This document shows positions 1-12,928 of a DNA stretch of 64,000 nucleotides, piece after piece. The stretch covers positions 11,544,175 to 11,608,174 of the forward strand of contig NC_087078.1 in assembly GCF_026151205.1 (NCBI RefSeq), in the 5' to 3' direction. This DNA is from Bolinopsis microptera. Lineage: Eukaryota > Ctenophora > Tentaculata > Lobata > Bolinopsidae. Position 1 is the first letter of the stretch. Each line of letters begins with the position of its first letter. The position numbers were made by a program, and so were the translations under genes. The notes under the pieces are model-generated. The model was not told where the DNA came from. It saw nothing but the letters and a program-made list of their open reading frames with translations, and ran no database searches.

Positions 1-5
1 CATTT

Positions 6-1114
6 CACAGTGGGCTGGGATGCTAGCATAGGCCAAAAATTGACTTTTCCCCCCTCTTTTCTAATTGATTTATCTATTAAGATAAAAAGAATCTCGATGC
101 AATGCAAAAAACCAAAATGAAAAAGGATGAATCGTGTGAAAATGGCACCGCGCCTAAAATTTGTATTTTTTGGCAGTGGAAATTTTGTATTTGACTGCCA
201 AAATTTACTTTTGTTTTATCCTTTCACCATAAATTGTCTTTGTATTAGTTTCCTGAGTTATTTGTGAGTTAGTGATGATCCAAGCTTCCTAGTTACTAGA
301 AAAAAACCCTAAGGGTCTAGCTAATTTGCTGATTTTTTGATGGAGCGCCGATTTTAAACTAAATTTCAGCATTTTTTTCTCTTAAAAAGGGCAAAAATAG
401 TTGCTAACTTCATAATACTTCAAATGGAAACCTACTTCATCTTAAAGCTGAGTTAATTTTGGTTTAGAAGCTTTTGGAATCTGTCTGGGCCACTTTGGGT
501 TATATCTGTTTAAAAAATTAAGAAACTCAAAAATTGGGTAAAATTTGCTGCATTTTTAGATAATTTATGAGCTCAATTTTGCTATTAAATTGACATATTT
601 TAGTTATACTCCATGTTTGTGGCGTTTTTTTGCATCCTAGACCAGATGCACATGGATGAAAAATCAAAATATCACAATTATTATGGTTAAAATTGATGAA
701 AATCCAAAAAATCGTGTTTTTAAACGAAATTTTTGAAAATAACAGGAACAATTTTGGCGTTTCAGAAAATTTTGGTCAGATAAATGGGCACAACTTTTGT
801 TCTGATCAATATTTTTTCATAATTCAAAAAGATTTGAGTTCCTAAGATAGCTGTCCTTTGTTTAAAGTTCATAAAAGAGCTTTAAAATCGATTAAACCTC
901 TAAAAAAACAACTTTTCCTGGGATCAGCCTCCTATTTTTGGACTACAAGAGTGCTCAAAATCGGCCCAAAAATTTTTTTCTGAGACATTTTCGGCCCTGT
1001 GAATGATTGGAATCGTATTTTTGTACCCAAATTACCTTAAAAACAAAGTTAGAGGCATGTGTGATGGTCTAAAATACCCTATGCTAGCATGACCCCCACT
1101 CACAGCCCACTGTG
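6..1114. mobile_element. Transib-like non-autonomous DNA transposon
   Basis: The ends are inverted repeats. The left begins CACAGTGGGCTG and the right ends CAGCCCACTGTG. A second matched block, ATGCTAGCATAGG, lies just inside each end. Both ends are flanked by CATTT (1-5 and 1115-1119), a 5-bp target duplication. A CACAGTG-type terminus with a 5-bp duplication is the hallmark of Transib elements, the relatives of the RAG recombinase. No transposase frame is visible in the AT-rich interior, so it would be non-autonomous. It sits in the zinc-finger array that continues at 1120. The class rests on termini and duplication length only. Confidence 0.6.
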
Positions 1115-2821
1115 CATTTGTAGGGTTTCTCTCCCGTGTGAATCCTCATATGTGTTGTAAGCAAACCATTCTGAGCACTAGAATACGTACATTGACTGCA
1201 CTTATAGGGTTTCTCTCCCGTGTGAGTAAAATGGTGATTAATGAGACTTGATTTAACAGAGCAAGTATATGAACATTCCTTACACTTGTAGGGTTTCTCT
1301 CCTGTGTGAGTACGTTGGTGTCTGATAAGACTTGATTTAATTGAGCAAGTATATGAACATTCGTTGCATTCGTAGGGTTTATCTCCCGTGTGAGTACGTT
1401 GGTGGTTAATAAGATTTGATTTATCAGAGCAATTGTATGAGCATTCGTTGCACTTGAAGAGTTTCTCTCCTGAGTGAGTCCTCATATGTTTCTCTAGATC
1501 ACCTTTCCGAGCACTACAATATGAACATTCATTACACTTGTAGGGTTGGGGGTGATGCAACGTCAATTAATGTCAATTAATGTCAATTAATGTCAATTAA
1601 TGTCAATTAATGTCAATTAATGTCAATGTCAGTTTTGCAAAATTTTGGAATACTGACATTAATTGACACGATATTTTTCGACCAAAGATTATGTAGTTCT
1701 ACCATATTTTTAGCACTTAAGAACGTTTATATCATCAATTTATTCACTACTATCACATATATGGAAATGTGAAATGTGAAAAAAATTCAGATCATTAAAC
1801 AATAAAACTAAAATAATACGGTTTTCCGAAATTTAATTTTCTTAAATGGGCGTGGCCATCCAAGGGCGTGGTTCTCAACATCATCAGAACTTAAAACCCA
1901 CATTAAACGAAATGCCTTCATGACATTTATATTTGAATAACGAATCTTAAACAGCTAACAGTACTCCTTCATACTAAAAAAGCCGATTCTAGATATTTTA
2001 CCTGTATAAGAAACCAATAAAATATGGGCGTGGCCGGTGGGGATCGAAGATGGAAGAGTTGGAAGCTGAAATTTTTTTTGGTGGTCTTTGAACCTAAGGA
2101 TCAACAGATAAGAACATACTCATAATTATTCAAGGACATTTTGTTTTTTGAACCGGTCTAACTTACATAGACGTGAATATCTTGAATATTTATCAAATAA
2201 TGATAATCTCAAATTTCAAGACAAATTAATGTCAATTAATGTCAATTAATGTCAATTAATGTCAATTAATGTCAATTAATGTCAATTAATGTCAATGTCA
2301 GTTTGGGGTTTTTATGGAATACTGACATTAATTGACGTTGCATTCCCCCCGTAGGGTTTCTCTCCCGTGTGAAAGCGTTGGTGTATAATAAGATTTGATT
2401 TAAAAGAGCAAGTAAATGAACATTCCTTACACTTGTAGGGTTCCTCTCCCGTGTGAATACGTAAATGTTTCACAAGATCACTGTTCTCAGTACAGGTATA
2501 AGAACAATTGTCACATTTAAAAGCTTTTCCAACAGGAGAAGTATTTTCTTTGCACAACCTGACTAATGATGGTAATGAATTTAACAAGACATTTCTAGTA
2601 GACATATAATCATTGATTGTTTCACCATGATGTTCTCTGATATGTTCTACAAAGAACTCATCATACAGGAAGTGAGCTTGACATTGCGGACAAATGAAAC
2701 CATGTGCAACTCCAGTCACCTCCTCCTGTTCAGTTTTTATTTCCTTTTTGATGGGAATTAAAGTTATGTTACTCTTTTCTTTATCAGCAGCTGTTGAGGA
2801 TCTTTTACTCCGTGTTAACAT
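1115..2821 (-). pseudogene. C2H2 zinc-finger gene, unit 1, split by transposons
   Basis: Reading starts at 2821 (MLTRSKRSS...). A basic and acidic N-terminal part of about 45 residues containing [13 protein letters not shown] is followed by an isolated finger ([10 protein letters not shown]...HIREHH), a spacer, and then Kruppel-type fingers with CX2CX12HX3H spacing and TGEKPY linkers. Two array fingers are read before the 803-bp element at 1548-2350. Removing it and one copy of its 8-bp duplication lets the array continue in frame with about five more fingers (1547 down to about 1120), until the Transib-like element cuts the next finger. The likely ancestral role is a sequence-specific nuclear DNA-binding protein. 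As it stands the frame is broken and stops soon after each insertion. It is a paralogue of the unit at 3332-4551. Confidence 0.75.
1548..2350. mobile_element. DNA transposon with 8-bp TSD and 10-bp subterminal repeats
   Basis: Termini are inverted: GGGGG, one or two variable bases, then ATGCAACGTCAATTAATG at the left, with the matching complement at the right ending in CCCCCC. GTAGGGTT flanks both ends (1540-1547, 2351-2358), giving an 8-bp target duplication inside a zinc-finger linker codon run. Next to each end is a tandem run of about six or seven copies of the 10-mer TGTCAATTAA. The middle holds no convincing gene. An 8-bp duplication fits hAT, P or related superfamilies, and I cannot choose among them. 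Confidence 0.8.
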
Positions 2822-3331
2822 GACAAACGTTCCTGCATTAATAACTGATTAATGAAATCAAAATACACAAACTTTCCAAATTCAAATATCTACATATTTA
2901 ATTACCAGTGGGTATAAATAAATGGAATATTATTTAAATATAATATTTAGACCACGCTTAGAAATCCATATTCTATCAGTACCACGAGCTATAATTTGCA
3001 GTTAATAAATGTCATATCAGAGTCATAAATTATAAAAATAACAAATAATATAGATTGTGGAAATACATTAAATTTACTAATTTCTACTATTGAGACAAGA
3101 CGAAATCAGTGGGATTCAATTAATGGTTAGATATATATATATCAAATATTAAGTTTAATTTCACATTTATTTGGTCAACAGACTGCAAAATTCTTATATT
3201 TAAATCAGAAAAATTCATTTCAAACATAGCTCTAAACATTTGTGGAGATTATTTCTAGATAATAAATGTAATCATTGATCATACCTCGTAGGTAAACTAA
3301 TAATATAAAAGTGAAAGTAAACTGACATTCT
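2822..3331. other. Upstream flank of zinc-finger unit 1
   Basis: AT-rich non-coding sequence between two tandem zinc-finger units. It is homologous to 4552-4618 plus 7027-7480 (upstream of unit 2) and in part to 10688-10790, so it belongs to the duplicated unit. It includes an undisturbed version of the site into which the element at 4619 inserted (about 2876-2905). I see no gene or clear promoter motif. Confidence 0.6.
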
Positions 3332-4551
<1,220 letters not shown>

Positions 4552-4618
4552 GACAAAAGTTCCTGCATTAATAACTGATTAATGAAATCAAAATACACAA
4601 ACTTTCTAAATTCAAATA

Positions 4619-6958
4619 CGGGTATATGGCCCCCAGAATATAGGTCGTTTTTTGAGCACTTAGAAACAGGTGTTAAAACTACTTCTAAGCATGTTTAGGG
4701 CTGTAAATATGTACATAATAACCCTTTAAATGTTTCTTGGGTAGTTGAAAATAATTATTAGGTTTTTAAGTGTACTTTTTTTTCACCTGTAAAAATACCA
4801 TTTTTTAACAGGGCCCCCAGAATATAGGTCCAAACATCTGTTCCTAAGTTGTTCTAAAATTGTCACAGACAGTTATATGCAGTCAGAATATGTTGCTGAG
4901 ACTGTATTGATGATGCCAATGGCTCCAGATACTAAATTGAAATGGTTTAGAGTATACTTAATAGCAAAAAATCAAAAACTACGGCAGTATCGAGATAGCC
5001 CGACCACTGGTCCGCGGACCACTGTCCGCGGACCACTGTCTGCGGACCACTGTCTGCGGACCACTGTCTGCGGACCACTGTCCGCGGGTAGGGCTGAGTT
5101 CATCCGTTTCGTTTTCTCTGAGACCATAGTTGTAGTTGTTCAAGAAGGAGTTGATGATAGAAATGATTGAGGAAGTCTCGAGCATTCTCTAGGGAGGCGG
5201 TGGGTCCATTAATTTCGTCCATTAGACAGAAGAGTACCATGTCAGGAATTGGAATAGTTGTTGTTGTTGATGATGGCAACTGATAATACTTCACCAAAAA
5301 CGAACGACTTATATACCACATTTTAATCGTAATCATTTATTTCATTGAGCAATCAATATTATTCGTAACTAATTATATCCGAGAGACCACATTTGAATCG
5401 TAATCAATAGTTTGATCCAGTAATTTACTACGCTACAATTAATTATGCTAGTCGTAACTAATTGCATCCAAGATACCATACATACCATTCATATGATCTG
5501 GTAACCAATCAACTATTCACAAACACCTGTTGCTTGATTCAGGGGATACTGTTATTATACAGTAATATGATCTGGTAGACAGTGGTCCGCGGACAGTGGT
5601 CCGCAGACAGTGGTCCGCAGACAGTGGTCCGCGGACCAGTGGTCGGGCTATCTCGATACTGCCAAAACTACGGCCCCCAGAATATAGGTATGCAAAAATC
5701 GTCCTCAAATACTCCACCTTCATACATTTTGATGATGCCATCTCTTCAGCATATGTTCTTTAACTGTTTCTCATCACTACCCCACATTCCTTAATGCTCA
5801 GGGTGACAGAGAAAATGCAGAATCTTGGTCGCTATTTTTTTTTAAAACCTATATTCTGGGGGCCATATACCCGTAATGAGTAAAATCTTTAATTTTACTA
5901 GTTAAAAAGCTTTCATGCACTCATTTAGTAGGGATCTTAACTAAATACTTAAATAAGATTGAAGGAGTGTCCCTAGATATGATTGAGGGGGGCTGTTTTT
6001 ATCTGTATCAATACAATGTGCACCTCAATGACTGTAAATCAGACATTTTTGGCCGCCAAATTGTTTTAAAGGCCTAACTCAAAATTCTGTCCCAAAACTT
6101 AAGGTCATGAGACAATTCTACGTTGATTCTGAAAATTTCATGTGAAAATATTGAAACCCTATTGAGTTCTATTGTTTTGAGCGAAGTCAGTTTGAGATAT
6201 GGGCGATTTTGTTCATTTTTTGCGATTATTTGAACACAGAATCCACAGTTAGGTAGATATTGAGCTGATAATCATAGAGAATGTGTAATATATGCTTACC
6301 TTCCATATAAAGTTGGTTTCATTCAAAAATATTGATATTTGACCAATTTATGGACCAAAATCGATCAAATTTGGTGCGTATGCCCAAATATGGGCATATG
6401 GTTTTTGTTTTTATCCCATAACTCGGCCAATTTTTATCCAATTTTGATAAAACTTGATATGTGGGTTCAGGAGACTAGTAGCTACAAGTAGAGCATCCCA
6501 AAGCATGGTTTTGGGCATGTTCAGGGTTTTTGACCAACCTATATTCTGGGGGTCGTATAGACCTATATTCTGGGGGCCCGTAAAATTGTGGTGGCCATAA
6601 CTTTTTTCCAAATTGTCAGTTTGCAGATGTCTCGATGAAAAGATAGCTTAAAATAATACTTATACTCATACCAGTAGTCTTAATGGCATGTGTTGGACAG
6701 ATTTTTGTCATGACAATTTTTCGCCATATTTACCCCTCTAGAAAATGACAACATCGTTTAAATCTTTCGCTGTCATGACCAAATATACCAAAATACCTCA
6801 TGTAGGTCCAAAATTTTTATCCAGAAACATTAGTTACATGTTTTACTCCAACATAGCAGTAACAGATCCCATTAGCATCGCTTATCTTGGTTAGAACTGT
6901 ATCCACTAACATGACCTATATTTTGGGGGCCACCTATATTCTGGGGGCCATATACCCG
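4619..6958. mobile_element. Composite TA-flanked DNA transposon
   Basis: The element begins CGGGTATATGGCCCCCAGAA and ends with the inverted complement, and TA flanks both sides (4617-4618, 6959-6960). The unoccupied site is preserved in unit 1 near 2885, which confirms the boundaries. A TA duplication suggests Tc1/mariner-like or another TA-targeting superfamily. The motif CCCCCAGAATATAGG or its complement recurs many times inside. A complete right end is present at 5873, again followed by TA, so 4619-5873 may be one element and 5874-6958 the remainder of an outer copy. Another element is nested at 4983-5663. No transposase frame was recognised. Confidence 0.75.
4983..5663. mobile_element. 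Nested MITE, GGCAGTATC family, 8-bp TSD
   Basis: Inverted ends read GGCAGTATCGAGATAGCCC, followed by CGACCACTGG and tandem copies of a short GC-rich unit (CCGCGGACCACTGT) that are mirrored at the right end. AAAACTAC flanks both sides (4975-4982, 5664-5671), an 8-bp target duplication. The interior is AT-rich and without a credible gene. The same terminal sequence, slightly diverged, recurs at 39672-39830 in the mucin gene. Confidence 0.75.
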
Positions 6959-6959
6959 T

Positions 6960-7008
6960 ATCTACATATTTAATTACCAGTGGCCCACTGGTAATTAAAT
7001 ATGTAGAT
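6960..7008. repeat. Near-perfect palindrome of host sequence
   Basis: Two 24-bp arms (6960-6983 and 6985-7008) are exact reverse complements separated by one base. The right arm continues to about 7026 as the reverse complement of the host sequence on the far side of the 4619-6958 insertion (4598-4618). It is therefore an inverted copy of the empty insertion site, lying beside the filled site. Confidence 0.85.
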
Positions 7009-7026
7009 ATTTGAATTTAGAAAGTT

Positions 7027-8244
7027 TAGGCAGTGGGTATAGATAAATGGAATATTATTAAATTATATTATTTAGACCACCCTCAGACATCTCTAATCTA
7101 TCTGTACCATGCAGCTACAATACTGTTAATAAATGTCATATCAGAGTCATATTATGAAAATAAAAAATAATATAGATTGTGTGGAAGAATATTAAATTTA
7201 CTAATTTCTAGTATCGAGACAAGACAAAATCAGTGGGATCCAATTAATGTTTAAATACATATTATCAAAGATTATATTTGACTTCTTATTTATTTGGGCG
7301 AAAAGCTGCAAATTGTTTTTATTTAAATCAGAAAAATCCATTTCAAACATAGCTCTAAACATTTGTGGACATTATTTCTAGACAATGCAATCATTGATCA
7401 TACCTCATTATAGGTAAACTTAAGACATAAAATGGGAAGTAAACTGACATTCTCTACCAGTGACTACGCAGTGTCTAATCTAGGTAAACTATAGGTAAAA
7501 ATATAATATTAATCATAAGCTAAAATGTACTAATCTTTGTATTCTAAATGGGGAAAAAAGAAGAAACATTGTCAGTCAGTCGAGAAAATTGTCAGTCAGG
7601 CTATATGGCAGCTTTGTAGATGTTGTGACTATGCTAGTAGTGGTCCCAGGCTTGCGACTGGAATTGCGGTGTTAAATCGATTTAATGGTACCAACGATCC
7701 ACCTCCCACTTGTTGTTTGGTACTTAGCATTAATAGTGTTAGCTGTAGCCATTCATAGCAAGAATCTTAAAACTAAAGGGGATGACAAGGAAAAGAGGAA
7801 GGAAAAAGAATAACGGAACAAACAATTAATTAAAGTATTTATAGGAGCATTAGATATTGTAATTACAAGCTTCAATAATAAATCACTGACTAAAACTTCT
7901 AATTAAAATGACACTTGGTACGCTCGCCCATTTTCACTGGTCAGTCTGAACTTCGGTTTAGCACGTTGTACACTTATTCACCTAAGTTTCAGAATTTGTT
8001 CAGTTTAGCAGAGTTAGTACCCGTGTTTCATTAAATCAAAAGATATCAGGGGAGTTCTTTAATAATGTTATGGTCATCTAGAATACCGAACTTCCTGAAA
8101 ACGTTATCATATTTCCTCAGACAACGTTTAATGCCTTTAATCAGTCTATCACGGCTATATCCTCTATCAATTAGAATTTTGAATATTTTGTGAAGATGGG
8201 AGGTAAATATATCCAATCTAGTGCAAACATAAAGTGTGACTGAT
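7027..8244. other. Flank between zinc-finger units 2 and 3
   Basis: The first part (to about 7500) is homologous to the flank at 2905-3350. From 7500 to 8244 the sequence is unrelated to the units. A short minus-strand frame (8252-8046) contains the stretch RGYSRDRLIKGIKRCL, which vaguely resembles the region after the reverse transcriptase in some Penelope-like retroelements. This is weak. No host gene was recognised. Confidence 0.35.
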
Positions 8245-8834
<590 letters not shown>

Positions 8835-10676
8835 ATTATTATTATAAAACAGGATCTTACCGACAAAAATGATTCTTAAAAATACCTTAATGCGGTAAAC
8901 TGTACCCTTGAAAAAGATTTTCCCAACATCTGTTGCATGCAGCTATATCTCTAATTTCGTTCAATTCATGCAAGTTGTCCATTTGCAAATTTCTACTACT
9001 TAAATCACTTCTTAAAACCGATAACAAGTTCATTCTAGGTCTCCCCAATCTACCAATGAATAAATTATCTGATTCAATAGCAAAAGAGAGAGCCGTTTGG
9101 GCTGGGGTGTTCTCCATACTCCTGAGAATGTGTCCAAACATCTTCCACCGCTGGTGTTCAATACGCTTGGATAACTTTTCAACTTTGCACCTTTCATACA
9201 ATGCTTTGTTGCTTATCATACCTTTAGGCCATTTGATGTTTAAAATGGACTTGAGGTGTCTACGATGGAGTGTGTCCATTTTCTCCATGGTTGCTTTCTT
9301 AGGACTCCAACTATTTGAGTTGTAAATCAATACAGATACAACTTGAGCATCATATAACCTCAGCTTTCTTTCAAGGGAAATTTTCTTACCGGACAACCAT
9401 ACTTTTCCAAAGTTCTTAAAAGCAATCTCAGCTAGGATTCCCCTTCTTTGAATGTCCTTCTCAGTACAGAGTAAGGAACCTAGTGACTTGTTACTTCGCC
9501 ATGGTTCGTTATTAGCTAATGGCTGACCGTTTGTGTCTTTATCAGATTTTTTGGCCAGGTAGAAGGTACTGAATTCAGTTTTACTTTCATTTACTTGGAG
9601 GTTCCAGTCTTTGAGAATCTCCTTCACTGTAGGAAGGAAAATTCTCAGTTTCTCGATGTCCTCGTCAGCAAAGTCACAATCGTCTGAATATTCCCACTCA
9701 GTTGGAAAACCTAGTTCTGATACTGGTGGGTTTGGTCTCCCAGATACAGCTCTGAGGTGGTGTAAGGCTGCTGCAAGAATAAGTGTGAATAGCTTTCCAG
9801 ATAAACTGTCACCTTGAAAGGCTCCGAGTAAACTTTCAAACTCTTCCGACAGTGAGGAGTTAACACGAACTCTAAGGAGAGTATTCGATAGAAGGTATTG
9901 AACTAAGCGAATGTCGTCCTCCGAACAACCAGCATCCTTCAAAACATTGATGATAGTGTCCCTTTTCACGGTATCAAAAGCTCTACTCATATCAATACCC
10001 ATTTTGCTAAATGTCCATTTCTTCCTCATCACAACAGATATTAGCATTCTCTGAGCCCACACAATGTCAGAGCAGCTCCTACCTCTCTTGTAAGCACTCT
10101 GCCATGGCATGGTGTAGTTGTCAATTCTACTCTCAACCCGTTTTAAGGCAATTTGAGTGAGCATCTTCCTTGATCTGTTTAACAGTGTAAGTGGTCTAAG
10201 GCTTGTGAGGGGACCTTTAGGTTTACCGGGCTTCTGTAGAGGAGTCACAATACCTTGTCCTATTGAACTTATGTATTTGTTCCCACTAAATGACTCGTTA
10301 ATTGCCTCAGCATACTTCTCAAAAGTGATTGGATGGGCGTACTTTATCAACTCATTCTGGAGATTATCTGGACCACTGGCACGGTTTGATTTGAGTTTAC
10401 TTGCAGCAAGTTCAACTTCAACTGGTGTAATGGGGTTATCAAGTGGTTTTGGATCGCAGGTAAAAGGTTGCAGGCCAGCTTCAACTCCTTCTGTTAGTTG
10501 TTTTTCGAAGAAAGATTTCGCTGTGTTTGCTTTCCCTAAATCAGTACCAATAGGGTTGTTGTTGATATCATTGATCACTATGTTACCCGACTTTTTTATT
10601 CCAGCTAAAGATCTTGAAGCTCCAAACATCTTTCTAGCATCGTCAGTGTTATTTATTTCTTCTGCTAGAGCGTCAG
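8835..10676 (-). mobile_element. 5'-truncated non-LTR retrotransposon
   Basis: CCTAAATGTTT occurs exactly on both sides (8824-8834 and 10677-10687), an 11-bp target-site duplication. On the minus strand the 3' end is at the left and carries a short ATA/TAA-type tail (8835-8847). The open frame runs to the 5' edge without an endonuclease domain, so the copy is 5'-truncated as expected from target-primed reverse transcription. It interrupts zinc-finger unit 3. Confidence 0.85.
8887..10629 (-). CDS. Non-LTR reverse transcriptase (truncated ORF)
   Basis: The 580-residue frame contains a reverse transcriptase: fingers motif [14 protein letters not shown] near residue 90, LRPLTLLN, palm motif [12 protein letters not shown] near 210, motif B FQGDSLSG, and motif [12 protein letters not shown] near 313. 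The carboxy region holds a typical LINE thumb and tail with [17 protein letters not shown]. Motif C reads YSDD instead of the common YADD or FADD. The frame stays open upstream of the first Met to the insertion edge, so the true start lay in lost sequence, and no apurinic endonuclease is left. The frame is intact over its remaining length, implying a fairly recent insertion. The clade is not assigned. Confidence 0.85.
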   Translation of the reverse strand: MFGASRSLAGIKKSGNIVINDINNNPIGTDLGKANTAKSFFEKQLTEGVEAGLQPFTCDPKPLDNPITPVEVELAASKLKSNRASGPDNLQNELIKYAHPITFEKYAEAINESFSGNKYISSIGQGIVTPLQKPGKPKGPLTSLRPLTLLNRSRKMLTQIALKRVESRIDNYTMPWQSAYKRGRSCSDIVWAQRMLISVVMRKKWTFSKMGIDMSRAFDTVKRDTIINVLKDAGCSEDDIRLVQYLLSNTLLRVRVNSSLSEEFESLLGAFQGDSLSGKLFTLILAAALHHLRAVSGRPNPPVSELGFPTEWEYSDDCDFADEDIEKLRIFLPTVKEILKDWNLQVNESKTEFSTFYLAKKSDKDTNGQPLANNEPWRSNKSLGSLLCTEKDIQRRGILAEIAFKNFGKVWLSGKKISLERKLRLYDAQVVSVLIYNSNSWSPKKATMEKMDTLHRRHLKSILNIKWPKGMISNKALYERCKVEKLSKRIEHQRWKMFGHILRSMENTPAQTALSFAIESDNLFIGRLGRPRMNLLSVLRSDLSSRNLQMDNLHELNEIRDIAACNRCWENLFQGYSLPH

Positions 10677-10687
10677 CCTAAATGTTT

Positions 10688-10985
10688 CACAACATTAAAT
10701 GCAATCATTGATCATTCCTCGTAGGTAAACTAATAATATAAAATGGGAAGTAAACTGACATTCTTTACCCGTGAATACACTGGTGTCTAATTAGGTGTGA
10801 CTGATCAGAACAAGTTAACAGTTGTACTATGAGAACACTCCTGGCAATTTTAGAGTTTCTGTCCTGTGTGAGTATGTTGGTGTCGGGAAAGACCTGATTT
10901 AATAGAGCAAGCAAATAAACATTTCTTGCACAGTAGGGTTTGTCTCCTGAGAGCCGACCTTTCAGAGCACTACAATATGAACATT
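10688..10985 (-). pseudogene. Decayed zinc-finger remnant, unit 4 (3' end)
   Basis: 10688-10790 matches the flank of unit 1 (3270-3345). 10777-10985 matches the 3' end of the zinc-finger array in minus orientation, with several finger and linker fragments in different frames. It is a continuation of the duplicated unit, no longer coding. Confidence 0.55.
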
Positions 10986-10989
10986 CTTT

Positions 10990-11165
10990 ACACTTGTATA
11001 CAAAGCATGTATAGCTAAGGCAAATCGTATGATTTGTTGGATTGAGAGGAATTTAGTTATTAGAGAAAAGGTTGTTATGATTGCTATATATAAAGCTTTA
11101 ATAAGACCCCATCTTGAGTATTGTGTCAAATTGTGGAATCCACCTGCAGCTTTAAGAAAGATATG
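10990..11165 (+). pseudogene. CR1/jockey-like reverse transcriptase fragment
   Basis: The plus-strand translation contains AKANRMICWIERN followed by YKALIRPHLEYCVKLWNPP, the highly characteristic C-terminal motif of CR1/jockey/Rex-type reverse transcriptases. Stops follow after about 11160. It is a short fossil of a second LINE family inserted in zinc-finger unit 4. Confidence 0.7.
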
Positions 11166-11574
11166 ATTTCTAAAAGTATTACAAATGATTGCTTTTTTTG
11201 GAATGTTTCTAATTAAATGAAGTTTTAGTAAGAATTGAAGGAGCCAGTAATAAAGAGAAACATAACAATTATCTTTGGTTCCATCCTTATGTGGCAAAGA
11301 AGCGTTTTATAAATCTATATTCCACTGGGAAGTTTTTAAAATAGGGTAATGTTTTTGATAAAATTGTTTTTAAATATTGTATTTGATGAATAATTAATGT
11401 TGGTGGGGAAATATTTATTATATATTTTTTCACACAGTGCGTTACTGGGCCGCGCTCAGCCTGTCATTCCGCCGAACCTCTATTCGATATGTTTATGAAC
11501 GTGATAGCCTGAGGTTGCCAGGTAAACAGTGCGATGATATTTTGTAGACATGTGTGATGATGTGATGTCATAAG

Positions 11575-11602
11575 TTTTACTTTACTTTACTTTACTTTGT
11601 AG
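11575..11602. repeat. Short TTTAC tandem repeat
   Basis: About four copies of a 5-bp TTTAC unit next to the start of the unit 4 zinc-finger remnant. Confidence 0.7.
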
Positions 11603-12010
11603 GGTTTCTCCCCTGTCCTTATATGCGCTGTGAGCCTACCTTTTTGAGCACAAGAATGCAAACATTGACTGCACTTCTACGGTTTCTCTCCTGTTCGAGT
11701 ACGTTGTTGTATAATAAGAATGATTTAACAGAGCAAATATATATGAACATTCGTTGCAGTTATAGGGTTCCTCTCCCATGTGAGTACGTTGGTGTCTGAT
11801 AAGATCAGTAGTCACATTTAAAAGCTTTCCCAACAGGGCAAGCATTTTCTTTGCCCAACCAGACTGATGATCGTAAAGACTTTAACAAGACATTTCTAGT
11901 AGACATATCATTGATTGCTTCACATTGCGGACAAATGAAACCATGTGATACTCCAGTCACCTCCTCCTGTTTAGTTTTTATTTCCTTTTTGATGGGAATT
12001 AAATTTTTTA
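11600..12010 (-). pseudogene. C2H2 zinc-finger pseudogene, unit 4 (5' part)
   Basis: Minus-strand fragments correspond to the N-terminal region of units 1 and 2 (IPIKKEIKT near 11990, and the segment ending the isolated finger near 11930). Two or three fingers in disturbed frames follow (11600-11845). Part of the isolated finger is deleted compared with units 1 and 2. It is clearly non-functional. Confidence 0.65.
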
Positions 12011-12125
12011 TATTACAAATTCAAACAATATACACATAATATAGCATTGGCCATTGACCCTATATAAAAATTAAATATGAAATCAAATAAAAAATCTTAG
12101 TAAATATTATAAAAACCCTTTAAGT

Positions 12126-12928
12126 ACCTTACTCGGGATTATTATGACCGGGATAAAGTGGTGGGTTTAGGGTAATTTCGCCATATTTTTCCCGAACCAC
12201 ATTTTCACCGGTCGTTAATAAACCCGCCTACTCAGCTTTTAGGGTTCCCAAGGGGTATGGGTGCTCATATTTTAATCGTTGTCTTATATTCTCTAAAGAA
12301 GACTATTGGGACACTTGTTGTAGGTTTTTCGACTTCATTTGGCTAAAATTGCAAAAAATTCACCTTTTTGCCCAATTCTTGTCATATATCCTTATTGTCA
12401 AATTTGATTTAAATAGGCCAATTTTTAATTTCTTAGGTATTGACTATCTCTACATAATGAAATAGGACTCAAAGTACAAGTAACAGTTAAATTAAAACTT
12501 GAATTAATTAAAACTGATGAAAGGGATGATCCAGATGAAGATAACGAAGATGATTACAACTTATTGGAAGACTAAACAGCTCAACCTTTATCTTAATATC
12601 GATCTGGTTGTTACGCTTCAAATGTTAAAAATTATTTTCCATCTAGTTTGATTAACCACGAGTCATTATTTCTGTCTACTTTCAACAATTATTGATAATT
12701 CGACTTGTTTCACAAGTTTTAGCAATGCGAAAATTTCTAAACTTGCTTATCTCTAATAAGGAAATTTACATCTGAGACAAAATCTTTGAATCTAAAATTG
12801 AAAGGTTGGACACCGGTAAAATGGCGACCGGGAAAATGTGGTGGGTTTTGAGCAATTTCGCCATATTTTTCCCGAACCATATTTTAACCGGTCGTTAATG
12901 AACCCGTCGTAATAATCCCGAGTAAGGT
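12126..12928. mobile_element. MITE-like element with inverted ends
   Basis: The left end ACCTTACTCGGGATTATTA is mirrored at the right end (TAATAATCCCGAGTAAGGT). A second inner block containing CGCCATATTTTTCCCGAACC occurs near both ends in the same orientation (12180-12205 and 12860-12885). AGT flanks both sides (12123-12125, 12929-12931), consistent with a 3-bp duplication, although TA-type boundaries cannot be excluded. The interior has no gene. Confidence 0.7.

Noticed and set aside
7537-7758. 73-residue plus-strand frame
   Set aside because: No family features and no splice context, and its start is weak. Treated as chance.
8933-10681. Plus-strand frames opposite the LINE
   Set aside because: Shadows of the intact minus-strand reverse transcriptase, with no domains of their own.
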